From: Cohnella sp. AR92
GTDB taxonomy: Bacteria > Bacillota > Bacilli > Paenibacillales > Paenibacillaceae
Direction of reading: 5' to 3'
DNA length: 32,500 bases
Assembly (NCBI RefSeq): GCF_003990975.1
Contig: NZ_RZJR01000016.1
Location: 1 to 32,500 of the forward strand
The stretch's first letter is position 1; the number at the start of each line of letters is the position of its first letter. Both the position numbers and the translations under genes were made by a program. Positions 1-8,196 of the stretch are shown here, in pieces. The notes under the pieces are model-generated. The model was given only the letters and a program-made list of their open reading frames with translations, was not told the origin of the DNA and did no database searches.

Positions 1-236
1 ATATTCATCTGCTGCAAATAGGCTACAACCACCCGATGGTAATGTCCGGTTGCTTCCAAAATAACAACGGGCTTGATATCTGTTTGCTCTTCTAACTGAC
101 GAATGATATGGTCTAGCCTTTCAAGTCCACCGGCATGTCGAATGGTTTCCGGTTTCCCGTACGCCTCACCACGCTTCGTGAACGCTTGTAATACGCTAAA
201 TCCTTTCGCAACATCCAATCCGATAACCGGTTCCAT
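1..236 (-). CDS. IS110-family transposase, N-terminal fragment (runs off window)
   Basis: Reading leftward from an ATG at 234-236, the frame stays open for 78 codons to the window edge. It begins MEPVIGLDVAKG and later has ILEATGHYH. These two stretches match the N-terminal RuvC-like DEDD domain of IS110 transposases: the first Asp lies in GLDVAK and the Glu in LEATGHY. A strong Shine-Dalgarno (AGGAGGAG) lies just upstream. The enzyme recombines the element into target DNA guided by a bridge RNA made from the non-coding end. The C-terminal serine-containing Tnp domain is outside the window, so whether the gene is intact cannot be judged. Base use is AT-richer than in the flanking genes, consistent with a mobile gene. 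Confidence 0.85.
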   Translation of the reverse strand, partial: MEPVIGLDVAKGFSVLQAFTKRGEAYGKPETIRHAGGLERLDHIIRQLEEQTDIKPVVILEATGHYHRVVVAYLQQMN

Positions 237-249
237 GTCAGCTCCTCCT

Positions 250-410
250 GATGTAAATCTAGCCGGCAATCCCACGATGGTTCCAAACCCATAGCTTCGC
301 TTGTGATACGAGGTCAATTGCCCCAACCAGCTCAAACATGGTCATTGGAGGTAGTGGGAGAACAGTTTTTAGTACGGGATCGATGTCCCTAAAAGCCCGA
401 CGTTCTCCCG
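250..410 (-). ncRNA. Candidate IS110 bridge RNA region
   Basis: Upstream of the transposase start, read on the minus strand, lies a nested bulged stem-loop. The outer stem GGGAGAAC/GTTCTCCC (plus-strand positions 402-409 and 356-363) encloses TTTTAG/CTAAAA (389-394 and 367-372), then a GGA/TCC tip. Two smaller hairpins follow toward the transposase. IS110 elements of the IS621 type carry a bridge RNA in this upstream end, with loops that pair with target and donor DNA. The position and the nested internal loops fit. The loop-to-DNA matches were not established because the element ends and target site are unknown. Confidence 0.4.
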
Positions 411-430
411 GCTACCGCCATCATAGAACG

Positions 431-470
431 ACCACAAAAATAGGCCAACCAGAAATCTCTGGCTGACCTA
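431..470 (-). terminator. Hairpin with T tract reading toward the insertion sequence
   Basis: An imperfect inverted repeat (TAGGCCAACCAG at 441-452 against CTGGCTGACCTA at 459-470) is followed on the minus strand by a run of five T (436-440). It would stop transcription entering the IS110 element from the right. It may belong to the element or to the pre-insertion locus. Confidence 0.35.
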
Positions 471-483
471 ATAATACGAAAAG

Positions 484-506
484 CCCCGCCGGACGAGGGC
501 GGGGTT
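484..506 (+). terminator. GC-rich hairpin, possible remnant terminator
   Basis: CCCCGCC (484-490) pairs with GGCGGGG (498-504) around a 7-base loop, followed only by TTGT, so the T tract is weak. A second small hairpin, CGCTT/AAGCG at 565-578, has five T after it. One or both may end a transcript of a gene now separated by the IS insertion. The remainder of 471-624 shows no gene; a TAAAAT (587-592) could be the -10 of ywhD but lacks a clear -35. Confidence 0.3.
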
Positions 507-624
507 GTCGGGGGCCGGGATCGGTTAACTTATGTCAAGCTTCGGAAGTTTGTTTCCAGATCATCGCTTTTCCAAGCGTTTTTCGCTAAAATGTGTCTAT
601 GGAACAGAATGGAGGTTCAGTCGC

Positions 625-1137
625 ATGGACAACGAACAACAACAGCAACCGGCGCCGGAGAAGAAGAAGCTGTCTCTGAACGTCGTCAGCAATAAGCAGC
701 ACAAGGGCTTCGGGGCGGGAAGCATCGACCTGAGCCAGGTCGCCTGCATCATCATCGACCAAGGCGAGGCCTACATCGACGTCGGCGCGATGCATGCGAA
801 GAGCAAGATCGAGAGAGGCATCAAGTTCTCGGCGAACAAGGAAGACGTTCCGAACGGCCGCCCGGCCTGGATCGTCTGGGTCGCGGTCGACCGCGACGAG
901 CAGGGGAGCTACTACGCGGGGGCCGCATCCTGCGAGATGCTGATCGACACGGAAGCGCGCCGCGGCTGGAAAATCCTCGCCGACCACGTGAACCGTCTCG
1001 ACCGCGCGATCAAGCGCAAGTACATCCTCGACAACATCGGTCCGGAGGAGAAAGCCGCGCTCGTCAAGCTCCTGAAGGAGCATAACCAGGAGTGGTGGGA
1101 CCATTCGCCGCAAGAGTTCAAGGATCTTCTCGCTTAA
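625..1137 (+). CDS. ywhD: YwhD family protein
   Basis: 170 residues, close to the size of Bacillus YwhD. The start ATG at 625 is chosen because GGAGG at 611-615 sits at the right distance; the frame is open further upstream but without a ribosome site. The N-terminus is Gln/Lys-rich and followed by a compact alpha/beta domain containing IIIDQGEAYIDVGAMHAKS and PAWIVWVAVDRD. There is no signal peptide or membrane segment, so it should be cytoplasmic. The function is unknown in the family. The neighbourhood (pbpG and speE) is the same set as in Bacillus subtilis, where ywhD lies beside pbpG (ywhE) and speE (ywhF), and this supports the call. It converges on the penicillin-binding protein gene and shares a terminator with it. 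Confidence 0.88.
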   Translation: MDNEQQQQPAPEKKKLSLNVVSNKQHKGFGAGSIDLSQVACIIIDQGEAYIDVGAMHAKSKIERGIKFSANKEDVPNGRPAWIVWVAVDRDEQGSYYAGAASCEMLIDTEARRGWKILADHVNRLDRAIKRKYILDNIGPEEKAALVKLLKEHNQEWWDHSPQEFKDLLA

Positions 1138-1162
1138 GGCTCGCTTCTTAAGAGCAAGATAG

Positions 1163-1204
1163 AAAGCCCATGCATCGCCCGGAGGCGGTTCATGGGCTTT
1201 TTTC
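1163..1204. terminator. Bidirectional terminator between ywhD and pbpG
   Basis: AAAGCCCATG (1163-1172) pairs with CATGGGCTTT (1191-1200) around an inner CGCC/GGCG stem. T runs follow on the plus strand and A runs precede it, so it can end both convergent transcripts. Confidence 0.85.
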
Positions 1205-1224
1205 TATCGGGGGTCCCGCGCCGG

Positions 1225-3339
1225 CTAGTTCTTCCACCAGATGCGCAGCTTCTTCCACCAGCGGCTTGGGCCTTTCTCTTCCTCCATGCGGACGCTGCCT
1301 GCGGGAGCGCAGCTCTCGGTCGGCTCCGTGCCCGCGAGGAACGGCTCCAGCACCCGATGCTCCGGACAGTCGGCCGTCGCCAGCAGCCCCGTCGAGGAGT
1401 CGACGTAGGTCTGCACGACGCCTTCCGGCGGGAGGAAGGGATGGGGAGCGACGTTCGACAGCGCCTTCTCCATGAACTCGGCGAAGATCGGCGCCGCGCG
1501 GTGAGCTTCGCTCTGCGTGATGGTTCTGCCCCGGTCGTAGCCGACCCAGACGGAGGTCGCCAGCTCCGTCGTATAGCCGACGAACCACGCGTCGGAAGGC
1601 GTGGTGCCCGATTTGGCCGCGACGGGGCGGTTCAGCAGGTGGGCGACCCGATGCGCGGTGCCGCCGGTGTCGAACACGCTTCTCATCAGGTCGCTCAGCA
1701 CGTAAGCCAGTGCGGGAGACATGACCTGCTCCCGGCGAGGCTTCGCCGAGTAGAGAATGCGTCCGTTCCGGTCCGCGATGCGCAGAATGGCGACCGGCTC
1801 CGTGCGGCTGCCCCCACCCGCGAAAGCGGAGTAGGCGGACGCCATCTCGAACGGGCTTACCGGGAAGGTTCCCAGGGCGAGAGAGGGAACGGCGTTCAGC
1901 CGGGAGGTGATGCCCAGCCTGCGGGCCATGCGGATGACCTCTTCCGGACCGACCTGCATGATCGTGTTGACCGCATAGATGTTGTCCGACGAGCGAATGG
2001 CCTGCCTCAGGCCGATCTCCCCGTTGAAGTAGCGGTCGTTGAAGTTGCTCGGCCGATACACCTTCCGGTAGTCGTCGTAATAGAATTGGGTCGGCTCGCT
2101 GCGGAAGCGGGTCGCGGCGGTGACGGTTTTCTCCCCGAGGGCCGCCGCGTATAGGATAGGCTTGAAGGAAGAGCCCGGCTGGCGGGTCGTGGCGAAGACG
2201 CGGTTGAATTGATTCTGGCCGTAATTCCGTCCTCCGACCATCGCCTTGATGTATCCGGTGGCGGGGTCTATCGACACCAGTGCCGCCTGCAGCTCGCCGT
2301 TCTCCGGAAGCTGACGGCCGATTGCCGCCTCCGCCGCCTTCTGAACGCGGCTGTCCAGCGTGGTGACGATCTGCAGGCCTCCTTCGCTCAGGAGCTTCTC
2401 GTCGGTCCCGAGATATTGCGCCGTGAGCTTCCTCACGTAATCGACGAAGTAAGGGGCGAGCTGCCCTTTGTCCTTCGGAAGAGGTTGAATGACGACTTCT
2501 TCCCGTTTGGTCTTCGAGGCAAGCGCGGGACTGATGTAACGGGTCTCCTGCATCGTCTGGAGCACGGTCGCTTGACGGGCTTTGGCTTGCTCGTAATGAA
2601 GATGCGGCGAATAATAGCGCGGGCCCTTCGGAATGCCAGCCAGCATGGCGCTCTCCGCGAGATTCAGCTCGCTGGCGTGCTTGCCGAAGTAGAGCAAAGA
2701 CGCCGCTTCCGCGCCATAAGCTCCGTGGCCGTAATAGATCTGATTCAAGTACATCTCGAGAATCTCGTCCTTGGAGAAGCTCTGCTCCAGCTTGGCGGCG
2801 TACCAGGCTTCCTTCAGCTTGCGGTTCCAGGTGCGTTCGTGCGAGAGATAGAGGTTGCGGGCAAGCTGCTGCGTCAAGGTGCTGGCACCCTGTTCCTTGG
2901 AGAGATGCCGCACGTCCACCGCGGCCGCGCGGAGCAAGCCCCGCACGTCAAGCCCGGCATGCTCGTAGAAGCGGCGGTCCTCCGTCGCGATCGTCGCTTT
3001 GATCAGCCACGGCGAGATCTGGCGCAGGGCGACGGTCCTTCGATTGACGCCGCCCTGCAGGGCGGCCAGCACGTTGCCTTCCGAGTCGAGAATCGTGGTC
3101 GATTGCGGAATAGAGGCGACGGGGAGCGGAACGAACTGGATGAAGGCGGCCAATGAGGCGGCGGCAAGGACGAAGAGCGAGAAGGCGGTGGCGAGCAGCC
3201 AGAGCCAACGGCTGGCCCGGGCGGACAAGCTTCGCTTGACGACGGTTCCGGTCATTTCCCGGGACATGTCGACAATCTCTTCGTTAAGCTGCGCCTGCAG
3301 GTTAGGGAAGTTATCGGTCTCCGTATGCGGTCCGCTCAT
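1225..3339 (-). CDS. pbpG: Class A penicillin-binding protein, PbpG (PBP2d)-like
   Basis: 704 residues from the ATG at 3337-3339, chosen for the strong site AAAGGAGGAG just upstream. A cytoplasmic tail of about 43 residues and one membrane anchor (about 45-70) precede a GT51 transglycosylase domain with the catalytic Glu in EDRRFYEHAG (E120), GASTLTQQLARN (151-162) and the KLKEAWYAAKLE segment. The transpeptidase domain has SSFK (390-393, nucleophile S390), SDN (451-453) and KSGT (576-579). It polymerises and cross-links peptidoglycan on the outer face of the membrane. In B. subtilis pbpG is next to ywhD and is made in the forespore under sigma-G for germ cell wall synthesis. A good sigma-G promoter match upstream here supports the same role. 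All catalytic residues are present. Confidence 0.93.
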   Translation of the reverse strand: MSGPHTETDNFPNLQAQLNEEIVDMSREMTGTVVKRSLSARASRWLWLLATAFSLFVLAAASLAAFIQFVPLPVASIPQSTTILDSEGNVLAALQGGVNRRTVALRQISPWLIKATIATEDRRFYEHAGLDVRGLLRAAAVDVRHLSKEQGASTLTQQLARNLYLSHERTWNRKLKEAWYAAKLEQSFSKDEILEMYLNQIYYGHGAYGAEAASLLYFGKHASELNLAESAMLAGIPKGPRYYSPHLHYEQAKARQATVLQTMQETRYISPALASKTKREEVVIQPLPKDKGQLAPYFVDYVRKLTAQYLGTDEKLLSEGGLQIVTTLDSRVQKAAEAAIGRQLPENGELQAALVSIDPATGYIKAMVGGRNYGQNQFNRVFATTRQPGSSFKPILYAAALGEKTVTAATRFRSEPTQFYYDDYRKVYRPSNFNDRYFNGEIGLRQAIRSSDNIYAVNTIMQVGPEEVIRMARRLGITSRLNAVPSLALGTFPVSPFEMASAYSAFAGGGSRTEPVAILRIADRNGRILYSAKPRREQVMSPALAYVLSDLMRSVFDTGGTAHRVAHLLNRPVAAKSGTTPSDAWFVGYTTELATSVWVGYDRGRTITQSEAHRAAPIFAEFMEKALSNVAPHPFLPPEGVVQTYVDSSTGLLATADCPEHRVLEPFLAGTEPTESCAPAGSVRMEEEKGPSRWWKKLRIWWKN

Positions 3340-3389
3340 GGTGGACTCCTCCTTTTCCTCCAGTTGACAGGGAATTGTCTTACACCCCT

Positions 3390-3419
3390 TATTATGGAAG
3401 AGCGGAGCTTCGCTTATTC
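3390..3419 (-). promoter_or_regulatory. Sigma-G type promoter for pbpG
   Basis: On the minus strand GAATA (plus 3415-3419) is followed after 18 bases by CATAATA (plus 3390-3396). This fits the sigma-G consensus GHATR-N17/18-CATWHTA at every specified base. It lies about 50 bases upstream of the pbpG start. Confidence 0.6.
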
Positions 3420-3444
3420 CCCTCTCGGCGCGACGGCGATCCGG

Positions 3445-3472
3445 TTGCAATTCATGAGCGATAACATATAAT
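3445..3472 (+). promoter_or_regulatory. Sigma-A promoter for speE
   Basis: TTGCAA (3445-3450), a 16-base spacer, and a perfect TATAAT (3467-3472). It is about 100 bases upstream of speE and back-to-back with the sigma-G promoter of pbpG. Confidence 0.7.
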
Positions 3473-3570
3473 ACAACTTGTTTGGTCCATTAGGCAGATC
3501 TCACGCGCGAACGCGCACTCCTTCCGCCCGGCGGGGCGGTTCATTCTTATGCGAGAGAAGGGTTGCATTC

Positions 3571-4407
3571 ATGTCCTCGATGGAACTGTGGTACACGGAG
3601 AAGCAAACCGAGAATTTCGGCATCACGGCGAAAATCAAGCAGACCTACGTTCATGAGCAGACGGACTTCCAGGAGCTCGCCATGATCGAGACGGAAGAGT
3701 GGGGCAACATGCTCGTGCTGGACGGCATGGTCATGACGACGGTTCGCGACGAATTCGTCTATCACGAGATGGTCACGCATCCGGCGCTGTTCACGCACCC
3801 GAATCCGGAGAAAGTCCTCGTCGTCGGAGGCGGAGACGGAGGGGTCATCCGCGAGGTGCTGAAGCATCCGAAGGTCAAGCAAGCCGTTCTCGTCGACATC
3901 GACGGCAAGGTGATCGAATACTCGAAGCAATACCTTCCTTCCATCGCCGGCAAGCTGGAGGACCCGCGCGTGTCGGTGCAAGTGGATGACGGCTTCAAGC
4001 ACATTCACGATCACAAGAATACGTACGACGTCATTCTGGCGGATACGACGGAGCCGGTGGGGCCCGCGGTTCACCTGTTCACCCGCGGCTTCTATCAAGG
4101 CATCTTCGAATCGCTGAAGGAAGACGGGCTGTTCGTCGCGCAGACGGACAATCCTTGGTTCAAGGCCGAGCTGATCCGGAGCGTCAACCGCGACGTCAAG
4201 GAAGTGTTCCCGATCGTCCGCGTGTATGCGGCTAACATTCCGACCTACCCGAGCGGCCTGTGGACGTTCACGATGGGAAGCAAGAAGCATGACCCGCTGA
4301 ACGTGAAGATCGAGGATATTCCCGAGCTGGACACGAAGTATTACACGCCTCGCGTGCACCATGCGGCCTTCGCGCTGCCCAAGTTCGTCGAGGATCTAAC
4401 GAAGTAA
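3571..4407 (+). CDS. speE: Spermidine synthase (polyamine aminopropyltransferase)
   Basis: 278 residues. It transfers the aminopropyl group of decarboxylated S-adenosylmethionine to putrescine in the cytoplasm. The start at 3571 (MSSMELWYTEKQ) matches the N-terminus of Bacillus SpeE; the frame is open to 3478 but that part lacks family similarity. An ATG at 3580 is an alternative. Visible motifs are the nucleotide-binding VVGGGDGGVIRE, VDIDGKVIEYSK, the active-site DTTEPVGPA, and FVAQTDNPWF near the substrate pocket. Length and motifs are full. In Bacillus the next gene is usually speB (agmatinase), which supplies putrescine. It is absent here, and a terminator directly follows. Confidence 0.96.
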   Translation: MSSMELWYTEKQTENFGITAKIKQTYVHEQTDFQELAMIETEEWGNMLVLDGMVMTTVRDEFVYHEMVTHPALFTHPNPEKVLVVGGGDGGVIREVLKHPKVKQAVLVDIDGKVIEYSKQYLPSIAGKLEDPRVSVQVDDGFKHIHDHKNTYDVILADTTEPVGPAVHLFTRGFYQGIFESLKEDGLFVAQTDNPWFKAELIRSVNRDVKEVFPIVRVYAANIPTYPSGLWTFTMGSKKHDPLNVKIEDIPELDTKYYTPRVHHAAFALPKFVEDLTK

Positions 4408-4431
4408 GTTCGGACGATCGGCTCCGGTACT

Positions 4432-4461
4432 GCCCCCTGTCGGGCGGTCCGGGGCTTTTTT
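4432..4461 (+). terminator. Terminator after speE
   Basis: GCCCC (4432-4436) pairs with GGGGC (4451-4455) through a GC-rich stem and is followed by six T. Confidence 0.8.
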
Positions 4462-4733
4462 GTCTTTTGCGGAAAATAGGGCTTGGAGGCATGTGAGGTT
4501 TTCTGTGAGAATGGTCGCATTTTTTGCACGGATGAACCGGAGGGGTGGGGATAATGTTCGGTTATTTCACGTTTTCAACGTCGAAAAGTTACTAGAATGA
4601 CCCAAAATATCGCAATATCACAAACAAAAGTCGAATTTTCACCCACTTTTTTCATATTTATGAGACAAAACGACTAATTCTTATGATACAATAGCTGACA
4701 AACTTAGACATCGCAGTGGTGGGGGGAAACGTC
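4462..4733 (+). promoter_or_regulatory. AT-rich intergenic region, probable promoter of the chemotaxis gene
   Basis: No gene is visible. The second half is AT-rich and has overlapping -10 candidates TATGAT (4682-4687) and TACAAT (4687-4692), but no convincing -35. A sigma-D promoter, common for motility genes, was not recognised. Confidence 0.3.
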
Positions 4734-6959
4734 ATGTTTGACTGGCTGGGATGGAGAAAAGGGTTGCCGCTATGGTGGTCGTATCGTCTAAACGCTTCGA
4801 CCAAGCAGGACGTAGAGGACATCTTCGAAGGGATAGCCGAGACCCGGATGGACATTCTCAAGGATTGGACAAGCGAGTATTGGCGCTATCTGGAGAGATT
4901 GCGCGATCAGCTCCAGTCCATTGGAGGAGCGTCCGTCTTGGACGGGGCCGAGAACAAAGAAGAATGGAACCGGTTATTCGGGGACGCGTACGCGAGAGGC
5001 TCCGACTTCACCGAGCTGTTCCTGCTTGATCGGACAGGCTTGGTGATCTACTCGACTCACCTCCCGCACAAGGGGATGAGCTACGGAGCGGACTCTATCC
5101 TGTCTTCGGGCTTGCAATATTCGGCCGGAGACGGTAAGAAGCCGCGGCCTTGCCTGTTCGGTCCCTATGCGGACAATCTGACGAAGGAGATCGGTTCGCG
5201 CTCCTCTTCCTTCCATGACAAGATGACGCTTCTTTTCTTGCTTCCGATAGCCGGAGCGAACGGGGAGCCGCTCGGAACCTTGTGCGGACGCGTTCCGAAC
5301 GACGTGATCGGAGACCTGATCCAACGGGAATCCGGGCATGTCTACCCCGATTCCGGCGACAACTACCTGTTCATGGCCAAGCCCGTTCTGAACGCTCACA
5401 TCGCGCCGGGAACGGCTTTGTCGAGAAGCCGCTTTGAGGACAGGACCTTCACCCACGGAGAGAATCTGAAGGACGGGGTCAAGACGGACTGGGGAGCGGT
5501 GTCGGTCAAGGAGCATACCGAACTGGAGATCATGTTCACCGACCCGGCGACGGGAGAGCTTCATCCCGGGGTTGCGAATACGATCCGCAACGGCAGCAAT
5601 CTGTTCGTCGAGTTTCCGGGCTATTCCGATTACCGCCATATTCCCGTCATCGGGAAGGGCGTTACCTTCCAGCTTCCGCATTGCCCGGATGTATGGGGCA
5701 TGATGTGCGAAGGCGATCTCGAGGAGGTCTACCGCCTTCGCAGCGTCTCGCTGCGGCAAGCGCGGCCTCAGTTGGCGCAATGGAGCCTGTTCGGGATCGT
5801 TGCGGCAGCGGCTGTTTATTTCGCGGCCGATAAGCTGTCTCCGTTCCTGACGGCGCTGATGACCCTTCTTCTGAGCGTTATCGGCGGCGCCGTTTCCGCC
5901 AGCCTGCTTCGAAGACGGAGCCGCAAGCATATTGTCGAGCCGCTAAGAAGCCTCAACCGCTTTATCCGCATCAACGCGGAAGGCAAGGGCGATCTGACCC
6001 AGCGGATCGACGCCGGAGCGTTCGGCAACGACGAGACCCGCGAGCTGGCGAAGTGGATCAACAATATGATCGATTCCCTCGAGGGGATCATGCTGCGGGT
6101 CAAGTCCGCTTCGACCGACGTATCCTCCAGCCAGCGCCAGTTGAACGAATCGACGGCGACGACCGCCGTGACGACCGAGAAGGTAAGCGGCCGGGTCCAC
6201 GATATGATCCGAAGCATCCGAAGGCAGCTCAAGGACATCGACGTCGCCAAGGATGTCACGGGCGGGATGCGCCAGACGCTGCTCATGCTGGAAGAGAAGG
6301 CGTCCGCCCAGATCGCGATCGCGCAAGGGGAGGTCGAGCGCATCGGGGACAAGATGTCCCATATCTCGTCCCGGGTCGCGCAGACGAACGAATCGATCCG
6401 GATCTTCATGGACACCGCGAACGAGATACGCGGCGTTCTTCAGGTCATCGAGGAGATCTCCGCCCAGACGAACCTGCTCGCCCTGAACGCTTCGATCGAG
6501 GCGGCCCGGGTCGGCGAGCATGGCCGAGGCTTCGCCGTCGTCGCTGCCGAGATCCGCAAGCTGGCGGATATGACCCGCAGGTCGACGGAAGAGGTGCACG
6601 GCATCGTGGGGAAAATCTACGATCACGCTCAGAATGCGTACGAGTCGATGGAAGAGGGGACGAAAGTGGTCGCGGAAGGCACGGAGCTCGTGGCCGTTGC
6701 CTCGGAGACGCTCGGGTCCGCGAAGGCGGAGGATTCCCTCAAGACGCAGGTCGTCGACGAGGTCGTCGCTCTGATGGAGAAGATCGCGGCCGTCAGCATG
6801 GAGAACCGGGCGATCTCGACCGAGGTCGAAGCCAAGCTGCAGGAGCTCACGGGAGACATCCACGGAGTCCGGCATACTTCGAATACGGTGGAAGGGATTA
6901 CCTCCTTCCTGCAGCAGCTGGTGGGGCAATTCCATCTGACGGAGACTCGCCAGAGATAG
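4734..6959 (+). CDS. Methyl-accepting chemotaxis protein with N-terminal Cache-like domain
   Basis: 741 residues from the ATG at 4734, with GGGGGG 7 bases upstream. A GTG at 4716 is in frame but has no site. The order is unusual. There is no N-terminal membrane helix; residues about 91-196 look like a PDC/Cache sensor fold (TELFLLDRTGLVIYSTH; LFLLPIAGANGEPLGTL). A second sensor-like part runs to about 335. Two close hydrophobic segments follow (about 351-365 and 370-392), then HAMP, then the signalling coiled coil. The CheA/CheW-binding tip QTNLLALNASIEAARVGE lies near 577-594. It should signal to CheA and control flagellar rotation. If the N-terminus stays inside, the sensor faces the cytoplasm. 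No che gene is nearby. Ligand unknown. Confidence 0.88.
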   Translation: MFDWLGWRKGLPLWWSYRLNASTKQDVEDIFEGIAETRMDILKDWTSEYWRYLERLRDQLQSIGGASVLDGAENKEEWNRLFGDAYARGSDFTELFLLDRTGLVIYSTHLPHKGMSYGADSILSSGLQYSAGDGKKPRPCLFGPYADNLTKEIGSRSSSFHDKMTLLFLLPIAGANGEPLGTLCGRVPNDVIGDLIQRESGHVYPDSGDNYLFMAKPVLNAHIAPGTALSRSRFEDRTFTHGENLKDGVKTDWGAVSVKEHTELEIMFTDPATGELHPGVANTIRNGSNLFVEFPGYSDYRHIPVIGKGVTFQLPHCPDVWGMMCEGDLEEVYRLRSVSLRQARPQLAQWSLFGIVAAAAVYFAADKLSPFLTALMTLLLSVIGGAVSASLLRRRSRKHIVEPLRSLNRFIRINAEGKGDLTQRIDAGAFGNDETRELAKWINNMIDSLEGIMLRVKSASTDVSSSQRQLNESTATTAVTTEKVSGRVHDMIRSIRRQLKDIDVAKDVTGGMRQTLLMLEEKASAQIAIAQGEVERIGDKMSHISSRVAQTNESIRIFMDTANEIRGVLQVIEEISAQTNLLALNASIEAARVGEHGRGFAVVAAEIRKLADMTRRSTEEVHGIVGKIYDHAQNAYESMEEGTKVVAEGTELVAVASETLGSAKAEDSLKTQVVDEVVALMEKIAAVSMENRAISTEVEAKLQELTGDIHGVRHTSNTVEGITSFLQQLVGQFHLTETRQR

Positions 6960-6979
6960 CTTCAAGCTATTGCGAGTAT

Positions 6980-7019
6980 AAACCAAGAGCCCTGCCATCG
7001 AAGGCAGGGCTCTTGGTTT
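6980..7019. terminator. Bidirectional terminator, 17-bp perfect stem
   Basis: Bases 6980-6996 pair perfectly with 7003-7019 around a 6-base loop. The ends are AAACC and GGTTT. It separates the chemotaxis gene from the convergent response-regulator gene. Confidence 0.85.
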
Positions 7020-7026
7020 GCGGCGG

Positions 7027-8196
7027 TCAAGTGGAGGGGCGGGAGCGGTATTCGGTCGGCGTCATCTCGAATTTCTTCCGGAACACCTGCGTGAAGTGCC
7101 GGACGTCCTGATAGCCGATACGTTCGGCGATGTCGGCCAGCTTCAGGTTCGGATTGCCGAGCAGCTTCTTCGCCTGCTCCATGCGCAGGGAGATGACGTA
7201 CTCCTTATACCCTTGCCCCGTCTTCTGCTTGAAGAGCTGGCTGAAGTAGATCGGGTTCAGGAAGACGGTCGAGGCGACCTTCTCCAGCGACAAATCCTCG
7301 TGAAAATGGGCGTTGATAAAGTGAAGGGCGACCTCGATGGAGGTATCCCGTCCTCCCTCCAGCGCAACGTAGGTGCCGGACGCGGAAGCCTGGCGGAACT
7401 GGCCTACGACCTGAGGGACCCGCTTGAAGTCCGTCAGCTCGTCGGAGAGGAGCACCTGGAACGGGATCTTCAGATAATGCTTCAAGTGATCCTTCAGCTC
7501 CCCGACCAAAGCGTCCGCCTCGCTCTCGGGGCGCAGGGTGACGAGGCCGAGGAGGCTCTGCCGGTCGAAGCTGGAGACGAAGCCGGTCCCGTGGAGTCCG
7601 ATCAGCTCGGTGAGCACGTTGTCGATAATGAAGTGCTCCAGGTGCACGTTCTTGCTTCCCGCATCCATGGTGACCATGACGAGGCGGAACCGCGGATGCG
7701 CCTCCATGAACGGGCTGAGGTCGAGCTTGCCGATGTCGAGGCCTGCCGCCAGTCTCTGGAAGACGGCTTCGCGGAGGTATTTGAGGCTTGTGCGCATGAA
7801 TTCCTCTTCGCGAGTGAACGCCCGTTCCTTCCCGATCTCCTCCGTTAAGGAACGGATGAGCTTCAGCAGGTTTTTCTTGCCGATGGGCTTCAGGATGTAG
7901 TCGCGCGCTCCGAGTTTGACCGCTTTCTGGGCGTAAGCGAACTCGGAGTGCGCGGAGATAACGACCCAGCGGACGAAGGGGTGCTTGCCCTGGGACACCT
8001 TCATGAACTCCAAACCGTTCATGCCCGGCAGCAGAATGTCGGTGAGCACGATGTCGATCGGCTCCCGTTCCATGATTTTGGCCGCTTCATCCGCGGAAGC
8101 TGCGACATAGATGCCAAACCCGCCCTGGCTCTGTTCGAGAGTCCGCTTGATGCCTTCCCGAATGACGCTCTCGTCGTCCACGATCAGGATATTCAT
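7027..8196 (-). CDS. Response regulator with AraC-type DNA-binding domain (YesN-like)
   Basis: 389 residues. The N-terminal receiver domain has the acidic pair in ILIVDDES, the phosphorylated Asp in VLTDILLPGMNG (D53) and the Lys in ILKPIGKK. A middle linker of about 150 residues has no clear family. The C-terminal part from about 288 has two helix-turn-helix units of the AraC/XylS type, including LSLEKVASTVFLNPIYFSQLFK and LADIAERIGYQDVRHFTQVFRK. The start ATG at 8194-8196 has AAAGGAGA upstream and overlaps the kinase stop by four bases (ATGA), so the two are translationally coupled. It likely activates the adjacent carbohydrate transporter operon when phosphorylated by the partner kinase. 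The cluster ends at the terminator at 6980. Confidence 0.92.
   Translation of the reverse strand: MNILIVDDESVIREGIKRTLEQSQGGFGIYVAASADEAAKIMEREPIDIVLTDILLPGMNGLEFMKVSQGKHPFVRWVVISAHSEFAYAQKAVKLGARDYILKPIGKKNLLKLIRSLTEEIGKERAFTREEEFMRTSLKYLREAVFQRLAAGLDIGKLDLSPFMEAHPRFRLVMVTMDAGSKNVHLEHFIIDNVLTELIGLHGTGFVSSFDRQSLLGLVTLRPESEADALVGELKDHLKHYLKIPFQVLLSDELTDFKRVPQVVGQFRQASASGTYVALEGGRDTSIEVALHFINAHFHEDLSLEKVASTVFLNPIYFSQLFKQKTGQGYKEYVISLRMEQAKKLLGNPNLKLADIAERIGYQDVRHFTQVFRKKFEMTPTEYRSRPST

Larger units (their letters stand above)
1..430 (-). mobile_element. IS110-family insertion sequence, 5' part only
   Basis: The window opens inside a minus-strand IS110-type element. It consists of the N-terminal part of a DEDD transposase (1-236) preceded by about 190 bases of non-coding, strongly structured DNA. 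The outer boundary is not defined. IS110 elements usually lack terminal inverted repeats and make no long target duplication, so the edge cannot be read from one copy; 430 is an estimate placed just outside the last strong stem. The rest of the transposase lies to the left of the window. Confidence 0.7.
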
